DNA of 64,000 bases, taken from positions 67,969 to 131,968 of the forward strand of contig JAIYAU010000022.1 in the NCBI GenBank assembly GCA_027488865.1, given 5' to 3'. Below are positions 18,859 to 30,800 of this stretch, in pieces. How positions within the stretch are numbered: the first letter of the stretch is position 1; each line of letters opens with the position of its first letter. The DNA is from Cytophagaceae bacterium (GTDB lineage Bacteria > Bacteroidota > Bacteroidia > Cytophagales > UBA9547). The notes beneath the pieces are model-generated. The model was not told the origin of the DNA, did no database searches, and saw only the letters and a program-made list of their open reading frames with translations. A program made the position numbers and the translations under genes.

Positions 18859-21800
18859 TCATTTCGTAAGACCAGATTTATCTGCATTTACCAAAATCGT
18901 GAGTGTGCCTTTATGCACCACACTTGAATTTTCAAAAGTAACAACAAAATAATAAGTACCATCGGGTAATTGATCACCAGCTTTACTTGTGCCTCCCCAA
19001 TTGTTTTGGTAATTGCGAGCCTTAAAAACTTCCTGTCCCCATCTATTAAAAATCATTACTGTATTGTCTGGGTAGGAGGTGATATTATCGATTACCCATG
19101 TATCATTTTTCCCATTACCATCTGGAGTAATAATATTTGAAAGAGTATTATCTATTCCTACTAAATTAAAATCATCATTTACAGTTACTTTAATGGTGTC
19201 AGAAGCCACGCAACCTCTTTTGTCGGTTACTGAAAAAACATAATCCTCCGATTTTTCAGGTTTGATAATCACTGAAGAGGATAATGGATTATTTATCCCA
19301 TCTAGAGGACTCCAAGTGTAGTTTCCTTCTGAAGCCGAGACATTTAAATAAATAGAAACGCCCTTAGAAACAGTGGTATCACCGATTAAGGATACCTTTG
19401 GCAAATCGTAAATGGTAATGGCTTTGGTAGTACTATCGCTACATTGACCACCACTTATCGTTGCCTTTAGAGTGACATAATAAGTACCTGATGACAAATA
19501 GACATAGGTTGGATCTTTAATATTATTCTTGTTGCCATCATCAAAGTTCCAGCTATAAGTCAGTACTCCTGCTGTACCCGATGAAATGGTGGTGCGGTTT
19601 ACAAATGCCGCAGGCGTACCAAGACAGGCATTATCAACTGTAAAATTAGCCACAGGCACATTATTAACTGCTACTGCCTTGGTTAAGCTTTGTTTGCAAC
19701 CTTTATCTGATTCAGCCAATAATGATACATTGTAATTGCCACCATTTAAGAACTGATGGATAGGATTTTCTTGTAATGAATTGGTAAGATCTCCAAAATC
19801 CCATTGATAATATACCAAACTACCTGTTGGAATAGTTGAAGTGTTTTTAAATGTGGTTGGGAATCCATCACAAACAGTGTCATTTGCAAAACCTACAACA
19901 GGCAAAGGATACACAGTAATTTGCTTTTCGGTAGTGTCTAAACAATTTCTATTTGATACCGTCAATAACCTCACGTTGTAAGTAGTAGGGTTGGTGTATG
20001 TAGTGGTTGGATTTACCAGATTGGAGATTTGGTTATTTCCCAATGTCCAAGTATAGGACATAGTACCTGATTCTATAGAAGAAATATTGCTGAAATTAAC
20101 CGACTGACCAGCGCACAATTCATTAAATGTAAAATCAGCATTTGGTTTTGGATATACCTCAATGTATTTACTAGTGGCACCTTTGCATCCCTTATCAGAG
20201 GTAGCAATTAATTGTACAAAATAAGTTCCAGGACCATTATATGTTTTTAATGGATTGGTACTTGCAGAAGAAGATTGATCACCAAAATTCCAATTGTAGG
20301 TAATAGCACCACTATTTATTTGAGAATTGTTAATAAAACTGGTTTGCAAACCATAACATACATCTTGTGCATTGAAAAGTACAATAGGATTAGGATATAC
20401 ATTCAAAGGAATGTTCTTGTTGCTTTGGCAACCTTTATCTGTAGTCACCGTCAATTGTACATTGTAAGTCCCATTGCTACTATATATTACAGCTGGTTCG
20501 GTATTACTTGAAACAGTACCATTCCCAAAATTCCACAAATAACTCATCGTACCCGCATTTAGCGTACTTAAGTTGGTAAAAGAAAACACATTGCCTTCAC
20601 AAGTGTCTTTCTTAGAAAAATTAGCAACTGCAGCATCAAACACGTTAACCAATTTGGAAGTTGAATCTGTACAACCGTTTAAATTTGAAACGGTTAGCAC
20701 AACTTTATAAGCTCCAGGATTGATATAAGTGTAATTAGGACTTTGGGCTGAAGATGTACCTATAAAATCACCAAAATTCCAAGTAAAGCTCGAATTGCCT
20801 GATATTCCTGAACTTTGGTTGGTAAATGACATTTGTGATCCTTTACAAATGTCGTTTTGGATAAAACGAGCTGTTGGCTTTTGGCTTACAGTGATCAATT
20901 TAGATGTAGTATCTGTGCATCCTCTATTTGAAGTGACAGTTAAAAACACCCTGTAAGTACCATCTTGGGTAAATGCCCTACTTGGATTCAAAAGATTTGA
21001 AGTAGTACCATCACCAAAATCCCAGATCCTACTAGCAATTGTGCCTGTACTTATCGATGAATTGTTAGTAAATGTGGTAGATTGGCCAAAACAAGTGGAA
21101 GCGCTATTGGTGAATGAAGCAACTGGATTTGCATAAACTGAAACTGTTTGCACCTTACTATCCGTACAGCCACTATTAGATACACCCACCAAACTTACCG
21201 CATAATTGCCAGCAGAAGTATAGGGTTTTAATGGAGATACTAATGATGATGTCGGAGAGCCATCGCCGAAGGTCCAAGTGTAATTGACGGTACCTCCAAA
21301 AAATGCAGAAGTATTGTTAAAATTGACTGTATCGTTGGTACAACTATTATTATAAGTAAAATTTACCGTCGGTTTTTGGTAAATAATAACTTCTTTCTCA
21401 ATGCTTTGTATACAATTACGATCGGAGGTGACAGTTAATTTAGCATAATAACTTCCTGAGGCAGCATAAGTTTTGGTTGGGCTAAGCGCATTTGAATTTG
21501 TACCATCTTTATAATCCCAGTTATAGAACATTGTTCCTGAGCTAATTGTGGAAGTATTATTGAAGGTAGTTGATTGCCCTATACAAACATTTGCTACATT
21601 GAAATTTGGCAGTGGATTAGGAAACACCTGCACTGACTTGCTTATTGCATTATTACAACCAAATGGTGAAGTTGCAGTAAGGGTAACATTAAATATGGCA
21701 GGAGCAGAAAATGTATATTCAGGATTTGTAAGTGTAGAAGTGTTGCTTCCGTCGCTAAAGTTCCAAAGGTAGGTAAGATTGCCAGTGGAAATGTTGGTTG

Positions 21801-24800
21801 TATTTACGAATTTCATTGCATTGCCATCACACACATTGGTAAAGCTAAAATTAGCTTGAGGTTTTTCGAAAATAGTAACAGTTTTGGTTAATGATTTAGC
21901 ACAAGTTCCATTGGCAAATACCGTCAAACTAACGTTATAATTTCCTTTGCTCGCATATGTGTGTGTTGGGTCACTTGTGTTAGCCGTAAAACTATCTCCG
22001 AATCCCCAAGCATAAGTAAGCGTATAACCAGGCAAACTAGACAAATTGGTAAATGCAACGGGATTTTGGTCACATACATTAATAAAATCAAAGTTGACAT
22101 CAGGCAAAGGACGCACAACCACTGCTTTGGTAATCGAATCTTTACATAATTTGGCAGAAGTCAATATCAATTTTATATTGTAGCTGCCTGCACTTGAATA
22201 GATGTGACTTGGCGCTGTAATAGAAGACCCAGTATTATCGCCAAAATTCCAAACATTAGATAAAATGCTTCCTTCTATAATACTAGAGGTATTGGTGAGT
22301 GTAGTAGCAGCATTTAAACAAGCGGTTGAAGCAGAAAAATCTGGTACCGGCAGTGGATTTACATTTACTTGCTGTTCGGCAGAATAAATATCTCCACCAT
22401 CTTCGGTAATCACTGCTCTGAACTTTGTAGTTTGAGTTAATGAATTAATTGCCAATGATGTAGCCCCGCTTGAAGCAGCAATATCGTTCCAAGAAACACC
22501 ACTATTAGTAGAACTTTGCCACCTAGATATTGTACCCGTTTGATTGAATAATGACAAGGTTCTAGTAGTTGCATCTCCTGAACAAACTTCAGCAACACCA
22601 GTGATGCTACCGCCGTTAGCAACACTAATCAAAATAGTGTTTGAACTTGTTGTTTCTGAACATTCACCATTTTTTACTATGGCTCTGAAATACGTAGTCG
22701 CAGCTAAATTTGTATAATTCAATGGACTTGTTGTTATATTGATGGTTTGCCAAGGAGCGGTATTAGTTATAGAAGACTCCCATCTTACAACAGCACCATT
22801 ATTCCCAACCAAATTAATAGAACCGGTGTTAGCATTTGGACGTACCGTTTTGGCACCTGACAAAGTACCTCCAACCGTTTGGTCATTTACCAAAATTTCT
22901 GCTACTGTTGAATACACAGGACTAGCACAAGCTGAATTTATCACTGCTCTATATCTTGTACTAGAAGTTAAATTAGAATAGGTAAAAAAAGTAGCTCCAG
23001 CATTTCCGACGTTGGTAAAAGCCCCCCAAGTAGATGTCAAGGTGTTGTAAACGCTTTGCTCCCAATTATTTACTGTTCCTATGTGATTGGTCAATGTCAC
23101 CGATCTTGAAGTACCATCAAATGCACAAACACTTCGACTTCCGCTCACCGTACCTCCTTGTGCCACAACAATTTGCAATGCTGCTGTACTTATTTGTGTA
23201 CAAGCCCCATTTTTTACCACCGCACGATAATAAGTAGATTCGCCCAAATTATTAAATGAAAGACTTGAGGTTATGTTAGCAATAGCTATCCACGGTTCAC
23301 CATTAGTGGTTGAAGATTCCCAACGAACTATTCCACCTGTATGTCCCGTCAAGTTTATGGTGCGAGAAGTGATATCATTCGGACAAACTGTTGAATTGGC
23401 TGTGGATAAAGTACCTTGCACTGTGGCAGAGGATACATTGATAAGTAACTCATTAGAAAAAGCCAAGCCGCTATTTACATTTACTCGGTATTTAGTGTTT
23501 TGCGTTAAAGCATTAAATGAAATTGTATTAAAATTGGCTGAACCACCTACTGGAGTCCAAGTTGTATATGGACTAACCGAACTTTCCCATAAAAAACTAG
23601 TAGACTCAATTCCAGCTACATCCATACTACCTGAAGTTGAAGGCGAACAAAAATCTGTAGCAGAAGCTGAAATCGTTCCTCCTTTGGCAACAGTTATTTT
23701 TACTGGAACTGTTGACGCTATTTCATTACAAGCACCATTTTTTGTCACTACCCTGTAATATGTAGATTGTGTCAAATTATTGAAATTATAGGTAGTGCCA
23801 TTGGCTGACAGTGGTGTCCATTGGCTATTGTCAGCAGAAAGTTCCCAACGCAAAATATTGCCATTGACTGGAGCCGCAGTTATTGACCTTACAGTTGGGT
23901 CAGCATTGGTTACTGTATTGTTTCCCGAGGGGTTAGTAATGCCCGTTGGTGTGGCTACTGTTAAGTTTAACTCTTCGGAATAAGCTAATTTGCTCACTGT
24001 AGCATTGGTAGCATCACGACAAGTTTGTGTAGCTTTGAGTCTGTAGATATAGTTATTAGCTGCCAAATTAGTAGGTGTAGAATAACTTGCTCCTGTCGAT
24101 ATATCAGTATATGAACCTCCGGTTGACTGTTGCCATGTTAGCAATGTTCCTGAAGTATTACTTGATGTTAAATTAGCGCTAGTCCCAAAACAAATTGAAG
24201 ATGCTGAAATAGTAACAGCTCCACCATTTGGTACTGGAGCTATATCTAGAAATACCGCATCGGTGGTCAACGTTTGAGGGCATACTCCATTTTTAATAAT
24301 TGCTTTGTAATAAGTAGGTGTAGCCACATTAGCATAAGCTAACGAATTAGTAGCATTTGATATATCTGTCCAAGGCGCAGCATTGTTGTTGGAGGATGCC
24401 CAACCAATTACGCTACCTACAAAACCTGAATTCAAGAAAATCGTACCGGCGTTATCTCCTGAGCAAAGTTGAGCTGCAGTTGAAGTAAAAGTAGCAGAAC
24501 CTTGACTTGAAGCTGCAAAAACCGTTACTCTAGATTCGTTAGAGTATTGGTAAATTCCTCCCCCGACATTAATTCTTGCACGGTAACGTCGTGTTCCTGT
24601 AAAATTGGTGGTTTCATCAAAATAAGTAAGGTTACTAGTTACATTATTCCAACTGGCCCCATCATTGGTAGAATATTCCCATCTATCTACAGCATAACTT
24701 GCTTCACCCGCCCAAGTAAGCCTAACGCTTGTTGAAGAATTGAAGCAAAATTCATTAGAAACAGGATATATCCCACCCTGTCCAAATACGTGAACAGCCT

Positions 24801-24840
24801 GAAAAAATCCTGCTGCTATCAAAAACCATAAACGTTTCAT
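18859..24840 (-). CDS. SprB-like giant adhesin: 9 Ig-like repeats, 12 PKD domains, T9SS type-B sorting domain
   Basis: 1993 aa from the ATG at 24840 (signal peptide MKRLWFLIAAGFFQAVHVFG); an earlier in-frame ATG at 24885 would add 15 unlikely residues. The N-terminal ~830 residues hold nine Ig-like units of about 85-95 residues (WESS, then TTYYRAVVKNGAC). Next come 12 PKD domains of about 82 residues (WNFGDG, YxxxGxYxVxLTVTS). Every PKD has one Cys near its start and one near its end. An Ig-like unit and the type-B gliding-motility CTD follow (IITPDGNGKNDTW, MIFNRWGQEVF, LPDGTYYFVV). The gene is followed at once by porP/sprF. By analogy with SprB this should be a long surface filament exported by T9SS and used for adhesion or gliding. 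Confidence 0.92.
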   Translation of the reverse strand: MKRLWFLIAAGFFQAVHVFGQGGIYPVSNEFCFNSSTSVRLTWAGEASYAVDRWEYSTNDGASWNNVTSNLTYFDETTNFTGTRRYRARINVGGGIYQYSNESRVTVFAASSQGSATFTSTAAQLCSGDNAGTIFLNSGFVGSVIGWASSNNNAAPWTDISNATNSLAYANVATPTYYKAIIKNGVCPQTLTTDAVFLDIAPVPNGGAVTISASSICFGTSANLTSSNTSGTLLTWQQSTGGSYTDISTGASYSTPTNLAANNYIYRLKATQTCRDATNATVSKLAYSEELNLTVATPTGITNPSGNNTVTNADPTVRSITAAPVNGNILRWELSADNSQWTPLSANGTTYNFNNLTQSTYYRVVTKNGACNEIASTVPVKITVAKGGTISASATDFCSPSTSGSMDVAGIESTSFLWESSVSPYTTWTPVGGSANFNTISFNALTQNTKYRVNVNSGLAFSNELLINVSSATVQGTLSTANSTVCPNDITSRTINLTGHTGGIVRWESSTTNGEPWIAIANITSSLSFNNLGESTYYRAVVKNGACTQISTAALQIVVAQGGTVSGSRSVCAFDGTSRSVTLTNHIGTVNNWEQSVYNTLTSTWGAFTNVGNAGATFFTYSNLTSSTRYRAVINSACASPVYSTVAEILVNDQTVGGTLSGAKTVRPNANTGSINLVGNNGAVVRWESSITNTAPWQTINITTSPLNYTNLAATTYFRAIVKNGECSETTSSNTILISVANGGSITGVAEVCSGDATTRTLSLFNQTGTISRWQSSTNSGVSWNDIAASSGATSLAINSLTQTTKFRAVITEDGGDIYSAEQQVNVNPLPVPDFSASTACLNAATTLTNTSSIIEGSILSNVWNFGDNTGSSITAPSHIYSSAGSYNIKLILTSAKLCKDSITKAVVVRPLPDVNFDFINVCDQNPVAFTNLSSLPGYTLTYAWGFGDSFTANTSDPTHTYASKGNYNVSLTVFANGTCAKSLTKTVTIFEKPQANFSFTNVCDGNAMKFVNTTNISTGNLTYLWNFSDGSNTSTLTNPEYTFSAPAIFNVTLTATSPFGCNNAISKSVQVFPNPLPNFNVANVCIGQSTTFNNTSTISSGTMFYNWDYKDGTNSNALSPTKTYAASGSYYAKLTVTSDRNCIQSIEKEVIIYQKPTVNFTYNNSCTNDTVNFNNTSAFFGGTVNYTWTFGDGSPTSSLVSPLKPYTSAGNYAVSLVGVSNSGCTDSKVQTVSVYANPVASFTNSASTCFGQSTTFTNNSSISTGTIASRIWDFGDGTTSNLLNPSRAFTQDGTYRVFLTVTSNRGCTDTTSKLITVSQKPTARFIQNDICKGSQMSFTNQSSGISGNSSFTWNFGDFIGTSSAQSPNYTYINPGAYKVVLTVSNLNGCTDSTSKLVNVFDAAVANFSKKDTCEGNVFSFTNLSTLNAGTMSYLWNFGNGTVSSNTEPAVIYSSNGTYNVQLTVTTDKGCQSNKNIPLNVYPNPIVLFNAQDVCYGLQTSFINNSQINSGAITYNWNFGDQSSSASTNPLKTYNGPGTYFVQLIATSDKGCKGATSKYIEVYPKPNADFTFNELCAGQSVNFSNISSIESGTMSYTWTLGNNQISNLVNPTTTYTNPTTYNVRLLTVSNRNCLDTTEKQITVYPLPVVGFANDTVCDGFPTTFKNTSTIPTGSLVYYQWDFGDLTNSLQENPIHQFLNGGNYNVSLLAESDKGCKQSLTKAVAVNNVPVANFTVDNACLGTPAAFVNRTTISSGTAGVLTYSWNFDDGNKNNIKDPTYVYLSSGTYYVTLKATISGGQCSDSTTKAITIYDLPKVSLIGDTTVSKGVSIYLNVSASEGNYTWSPLDGINNPLSSSVIIKPEKSEDYVFSVTDKRGCVASDTIKVTVNDDFNLVGIDNTLSNIITPDGNGKNDTWVIDNITSYPDNTVMIFNRWGQEVFKARNYQNNWGGTSKAGDQLPDGTYYFVVTFENSSVVHKGTLTILVNADKSGLTK
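19380..22350 (-). repeat. Array of 12 PKD domains
   Basis: Twelve tandem units of ~82 codons, each with FxNTS, WxFGDG and GxYxVxL blocks and a conserved pair of cysteines. Linkers are usually PxP (VYPNP, IYQKP). Confidence 0.85.
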
Positions 24841-24896
24841 CTTAAGTTTATTTTTAGGGATAATACTAATGCAATTAAAAATCATGAACTAAGTAC

Positions 24897-27800
24897 TTAT
24901 TTGGAAATTAACACTTTAAAAATTTTAAACTCATCTTTTAAACTTGCTCTTAAAAAATAAATTCCTGATGGTAAGGTTGGAAAATCAAAAATGGTGTGAA
25001 ACACGTCACTAGGCTCAAGGACCGAATTTTGCAACATATTTCCAGAAATATCATAAAATTCTAAGCTCATTTTTCTAATTTCCGAAAGGGTTACCTCCAA
25101 AATAAATCTACCATCTGATGGATTAGGATATACATTGGTTTGTAAAAATGCACTTGATTTATTTGCCGAATCTAATGCAAATCCATTTCTGGCTGTAAGG
25201 AAAATTGTTTTATTTTTAACATCAGTACAAATGCCATTAGAAACAGATAGCTTTACATCAATTTTTCCTGAAATGAAATACACATGTAAAGGATCTGTTT
25301 CTTGTGAAGCTAACCCATCTCCAAAATCCCATGTTGAAGTATACGGAGCAGGAAAGGAAAGATTGACCATTTTAATAGTATCTCCTGATTTTACTGAACT
25401 TACTGCCAAAAATTCAGCGGTTAAATTAAAGTCTGTTTTATTGATTTTTATCGTGTCTTTGGTTAGGCAGTTATTGCCATTCATTACTGTTAAAAAATAA
25501 CTACCCTCTTTAGTAATCGAAATTTTTTGTTGACTTGATATAAATCCGCCAGAGGAAGTCCATAAATAACTGCTTCCCGTATTTTGTGCATCTAGTTCAA
25601 CAGGATTGTCGCCACATAATGGGTACTCATCCTTCAAATCTAATATAGGTTTTGGGTTGAAACTTATTAAAATGGCATCTGAAGATTTGCAACCGTTGGC
25701 ATTGGTACCCTCTAATATATATTCTCCTGGACTATCTATACTCAAATTTGAAACTGTTTGACCGGTATTCCACTTAAACTGATCGGCATTAGTATTAGCA
25801 AATAGTACAACTTTTTCTCCTGAGCACGCACCGATATCGGGACCCAAATTCACGATTGGAGCTGTTTTGATAGTTACATCAATTGTATCAGCTGCTATAC
25901 AGCCATAAGGAGTTGTTACGACTACCCGATAACTACCTGATTGGTTAACATCATTTGTTTGGCGAAACACATTATTGGACCAAACATAATTTGAGCCATC
26001 ATTTTGCGCATCTAATTCAATTTTGCCACAAACTGTAGTATCATTTCCTAAATTTATAATTGGCAATGGCCGCACATTTACTTCAACTGTATCGCTAAAT
26101 TGGCAACCTGTATTAAAAGAAGCTTTTAAAGAATAAGTACCTGTAGATGAAACAGAAATAGAATTACTAGTGCTTCCCATTGACCATAAAAATTGTGTGT
26201 TAACAGGCAAATTGGTAGTCAAGTTTATTGAAGTTCCTTCACAAATATTTTTATCAGCACCTAAATTAAACTCGGGAACAGGATTTTGATTTATTTTAAT
26301 AGTATCGTTGGCTGCACATTGAAATTGATTGGTAACAGATACGGTGTAAATCCCGGGCTCTGAAACTGAAATGGTTCTTGAAACCAAATTGAGATTTGAC
26401 CAAAAATAAGTAGCACCTGCATTGTTGGCATCTAATGTAAGGCTTTGATACTTACATAATGTAGTATCCTTTCCCAGGTTAATTAAAGGCTTAGGATGGA
26501 TTGTCACCATAATAGAATCTCTAGTCAAGCAATTATTGCCATTGGTAATATTTACTATGTACAAGCCTGAATTTTTGGCACTTATAACTTGGGTATTTGC
26601 ACCAGTCGACCAAAGATAATTTGCACCTGGATTTCCTGCGTTTAAGGTTATCGAGTTACAAGAAACTACATCTTCGGGCAGACTCTTACCTGGAAGGTTA
26701 ATAACATCCACTAAAACATTATCAGAAGCCTTGCAATTATAAATATTTGTAACAGTTACACCATATAAACCATTATTTTTGGCAATTATGGTTTGGCTGG
26801 TTTCACCTGTCGTCCATAAATAAGTGCTGCCTACATTTAAAGCATCCAAATTAGATGTAGCTCCTAAGCACAAAGTACGATCTGTGCCCAAGTCTACTAT
26901 TGGCAGTGGATTTGCTTTTACAAAAACTTCATCTGAAGCTTTGCAACCTGCAGCGGTGGTTAGTTCTACCGAAAGTGTACCAGAATTCGTAAGGGTTTTA
27001 AATCGTCCCTTAGATCCATCAGACCACAAATAATCAACATTTGCCAAAGAACCAGCATCTAAAGTAACCGAACTCCCAAAACAAAAAGATGTATCAGCAC
27101 CTAAGTTTACCAATGGGACCTCGTCAATCTTTACTTCAATGGTATCTGTAGCCGCACAACCGTTTAAATCTGTTACTTTTACCGTATAAATACCAGCTAA
27201 CGAGGTAGTAAGTGACTGAGTTGATACCCCTGTATTCCATAAATATTGAGAATAGCCTCCTGGAGCAATTACGGTCAGCGGTAACTGATTTTTGCATTTG
27301 CTATATGTATTGGACAAAGACAATTGCGGCAAGTCACTTTTTGTGATATTTATAGACGCTGTACTGCTGCAACCAAATGCATTGACAACACTAACGTAAT
27401 ATTTACCTGATGTTGTAACTCCAATCTCCTGTGTAGTACTTCCATTTGACCAATTAAAAATTGACCCCGCATTTCCCGCATCTAGTGTCAAAGTATCGCC
27501 GTGGCAAAATGTATTTATTGTTCCAAGATTAATTGTGGGGTTCACGTTGTCAATGACAATTACTGTATCCTTTGAAACACAAGTATTTGAACCTGTCGCC
27601 GTTACAAAATATGTACCAGCCACATTTACAGAAATAGAATTTGTGCTAGCACCTGTTGACCAAAGATAAACATCGTTCAATGTATTTGTAGAAATAGAAA
27701 TTGGAAAGTCATTGGTGCATACCGTTTTATCTTCACCTAAATTAACTAGGGGTGCATCATTAATTTGTACTAAAATTTCATCGGATTTTGAGCAAAGATT

Positions 27801-30800
27801 GGCTGAAGTTACAGTTACGTGATATAAACCTGATTCTGTAATAGCAACCTTTTGCGTATTGGCACCTGATGACCATTGATAACCACCTCCCTCATTTTGT
27901 GCATCAAGAATGATATTTTCATTCGAACATTTAATTAAATCAACACCTAAATTTACAATTGGAGTAGGAATAACAGACAAACTAATGGTATCCGAATCGC
28001 TACATGTATTTTGATCTGTAAATTGAACCCAGTAATTGCCTGTAGTATTAATATTTATGGAGTTACTTGTTTCACCTGTGGACCAAAGAAATGAACCAGG
28101 TTGATTTGCTTTTAGGATGTAGTCACTACAAACAACGGTATCCTTACCTAAGTTAATTTTGACTGGTGAATTTAGTTTCACAAAAACTGATTTGTTTGCC
28201 ACACATCCATTATTATTTACGACTTGTACATTATAATTTCCTGAAGAAAAAATTGAAATGGATCTAGCGTTTTCATTAGTAGACCATAAATAGGTTGAAC
28301 CAGCATTTTCTGCGTCAAGTAAATAAACACTGCCACAAGTAAAAATAGAATCACTAAATGAAAAAGTAGGAATTGCACTTACTACTACGGATGCTGAATA
28401 TTCTGCTTGGCAACCTTGTGGAGATACTGATTTTAATACCACAGGGTACGAACCTACATTGTTATATGTTTTTGTGGGATTCTCAAAACTGGCTTCAGTA
28501 CCATCGCCATAATACCATGTAAATAAATGATTTAACTTATCTAGAGATGTATTGATTAAATTGGCATTTTGAGCTTGGCAGCTTATGTTACTAGAAAAAC
28601 TAACTCTTGGCAATGGATAAACTTGAATGGATTTGACTTTTGTAATAGCAATCCCTGATTGTGGTGTCACTGTAAGACTTACTACATAGTTTCCGTCATT
28701 TTTAAATATATGACTTGGATTTTTTAATGTTGAAGTAGCCCCATCACCAAAATTCCATAAATAAGTAATATTATTATCCGAAAAAATAGATTGATCTCTA
28801 AAATTAAATGCTGATGCTACGCATAAACCACCACTTATTTCAAATTCAACCAGGTTATCGTAAGGCACTTTTACGTTTTTAGAAATGGTTGATTTACAGT
28901 TGTTTGCGGAATTGGCTGTTAACGAAACCACGTAATTACCAGTGAAACTATAGTCATGTGATTCATTTTCAACTGTACTGCTTTGTCCGTCTCCAAAATT
29001 CCATTGGTAGGCAATGTTTGCTATGCCATTAGTTTTAGTTGAATTGGTAAAATTTAAACCCAAAGCACCTTTAGGGGAAACTTGAAAATCAGCAAATGGA
29101 GCATTGTTTACAGTTACAACAGATGCAAACTCTGATTGACAACCAAAATCTGAGGTCGCCGATAAAGATATATTGTAAATGCCTGCCTCACTATAATTTA
29201 CGGTTGGATTAATTAGTGATGAAGTTTGTCCGTTGCCGAATTGCCAATTTCTAGAAAAGCCCCCTGTACTGATATTTGATAAATCAGTAATTGAAAGTGG
29301 ACTGCCAACACAAATGCTAGGTTGAAAGAAAAAGTTTAAATTTGGTTTTGGGCGTATATTTAAAGAACGTGAACCAATTGCTTCACAGCCTTGATTTGAT
29401 ATTACTTTCAAATCAACCGTATGAATTTTAGCAATATTGAATGATTTATTTGGAATTGCCAAAGTAGAACTCGTACCATCGTTAAAATTCCAATCATAAC
29501 TTAAAGTACCCCCTGTTACACTTGAAGTATTGTTAATAGTTACTAGCTTTTCCATACAGGCATCTGATATGGTAAAGGCAACTGTTGGATTTGGATATAT
29601 CGTGACAGTCTTTGTAATTTTATCTTTACAACCAAATGAAGATGTGGCAATTAGCGAAGCAAGATAGTCATTTGGGGTTACAAAGGTGGCTGAAGGATTT
29701 TGAGATGTAGAAGAAATACCATTTCCCAAATTCCACTGATATGATAACCCAGATTCTGAAGGAATTGCTACTATACTTGAGGTATTAACAAATTGTAATG
29801 GAATACCTAAACATGCATTTGCCACTGAAAAATCAGCTCTTGGCAATGGTTTTACATCTATATTTTTTGAAATACTTTTACTACAGCCTTTATCCGAAAT
29901 TGCTGTGAGTATTACGTTATACGTGTTGGCGGTTGGAAAAACTATTACCGGGTTTGTTAGATTTGAATTAGTAACAGAAAAATTCCAATCAAAATTTAAG
30001 TTCCCTTCATTGATTGTTGACAAATTTGTAAAAATTGTGCTATCACCTTGGCAGGCAATGGAGGCAGAAAAATTAACTATTGGCACATCATGTACAGTAA
30101 TTTGTTTTGTTAAAATAGCCGAACAGCCCTTGTCAGAACTTATCGTAAGCACCACATTATAGTTACCTGCCGCAGCATATGTAAGTATGGGGCTAGCTTG
30201 AGTGGAAGTGGTGCCATTGCCTAAATTCCAAAAAGACCCAAAATTTCCCGTTGAGATAGTACTATTATTCACAAAACCTGTTGCTTCACCGAGACAAGCC
30301 GTATTAAAACTAAAATCAGCTACAGGATTTGCATTTACAAAAACGCTACTTTCAGTTGAATCTGCACAACCATAAATTGAGGTTGTTTTTAATTTAACCG
30401 AAAAAGAACCTGTCGTTGAAAATAAATGAGTGGGGGAAGTTTCGGCAGAAACAAAGCCATCGGCCATGGTCCATAGGGAATTAAATGAGCCCGATGATAT
30501 ACTAGTGGTGTTTATAAATGAATTTGCATTGCCAAAACATACGCTATTGGCGGTGTATTGAGCTTTAGGTACTGGTCTTATTATCACGGTTTTACTCGTG
30601 GTGGCTGTTAAATTGGAACCACTTGTTACTTGCAAAACTATGGTGTAAGTACCAGGATTTGTATAAATTTTTGATGGATTTAATTGTGTTGAAGTAGTAC
30701 CATCTCCAAAATCCCAGTTATAAGTCAATACCCCAGCATCTACAGTAGAAATGTTCAAAAATATTAAATTCGTGTTAGCACAAGCATCCAAACTAGATAC

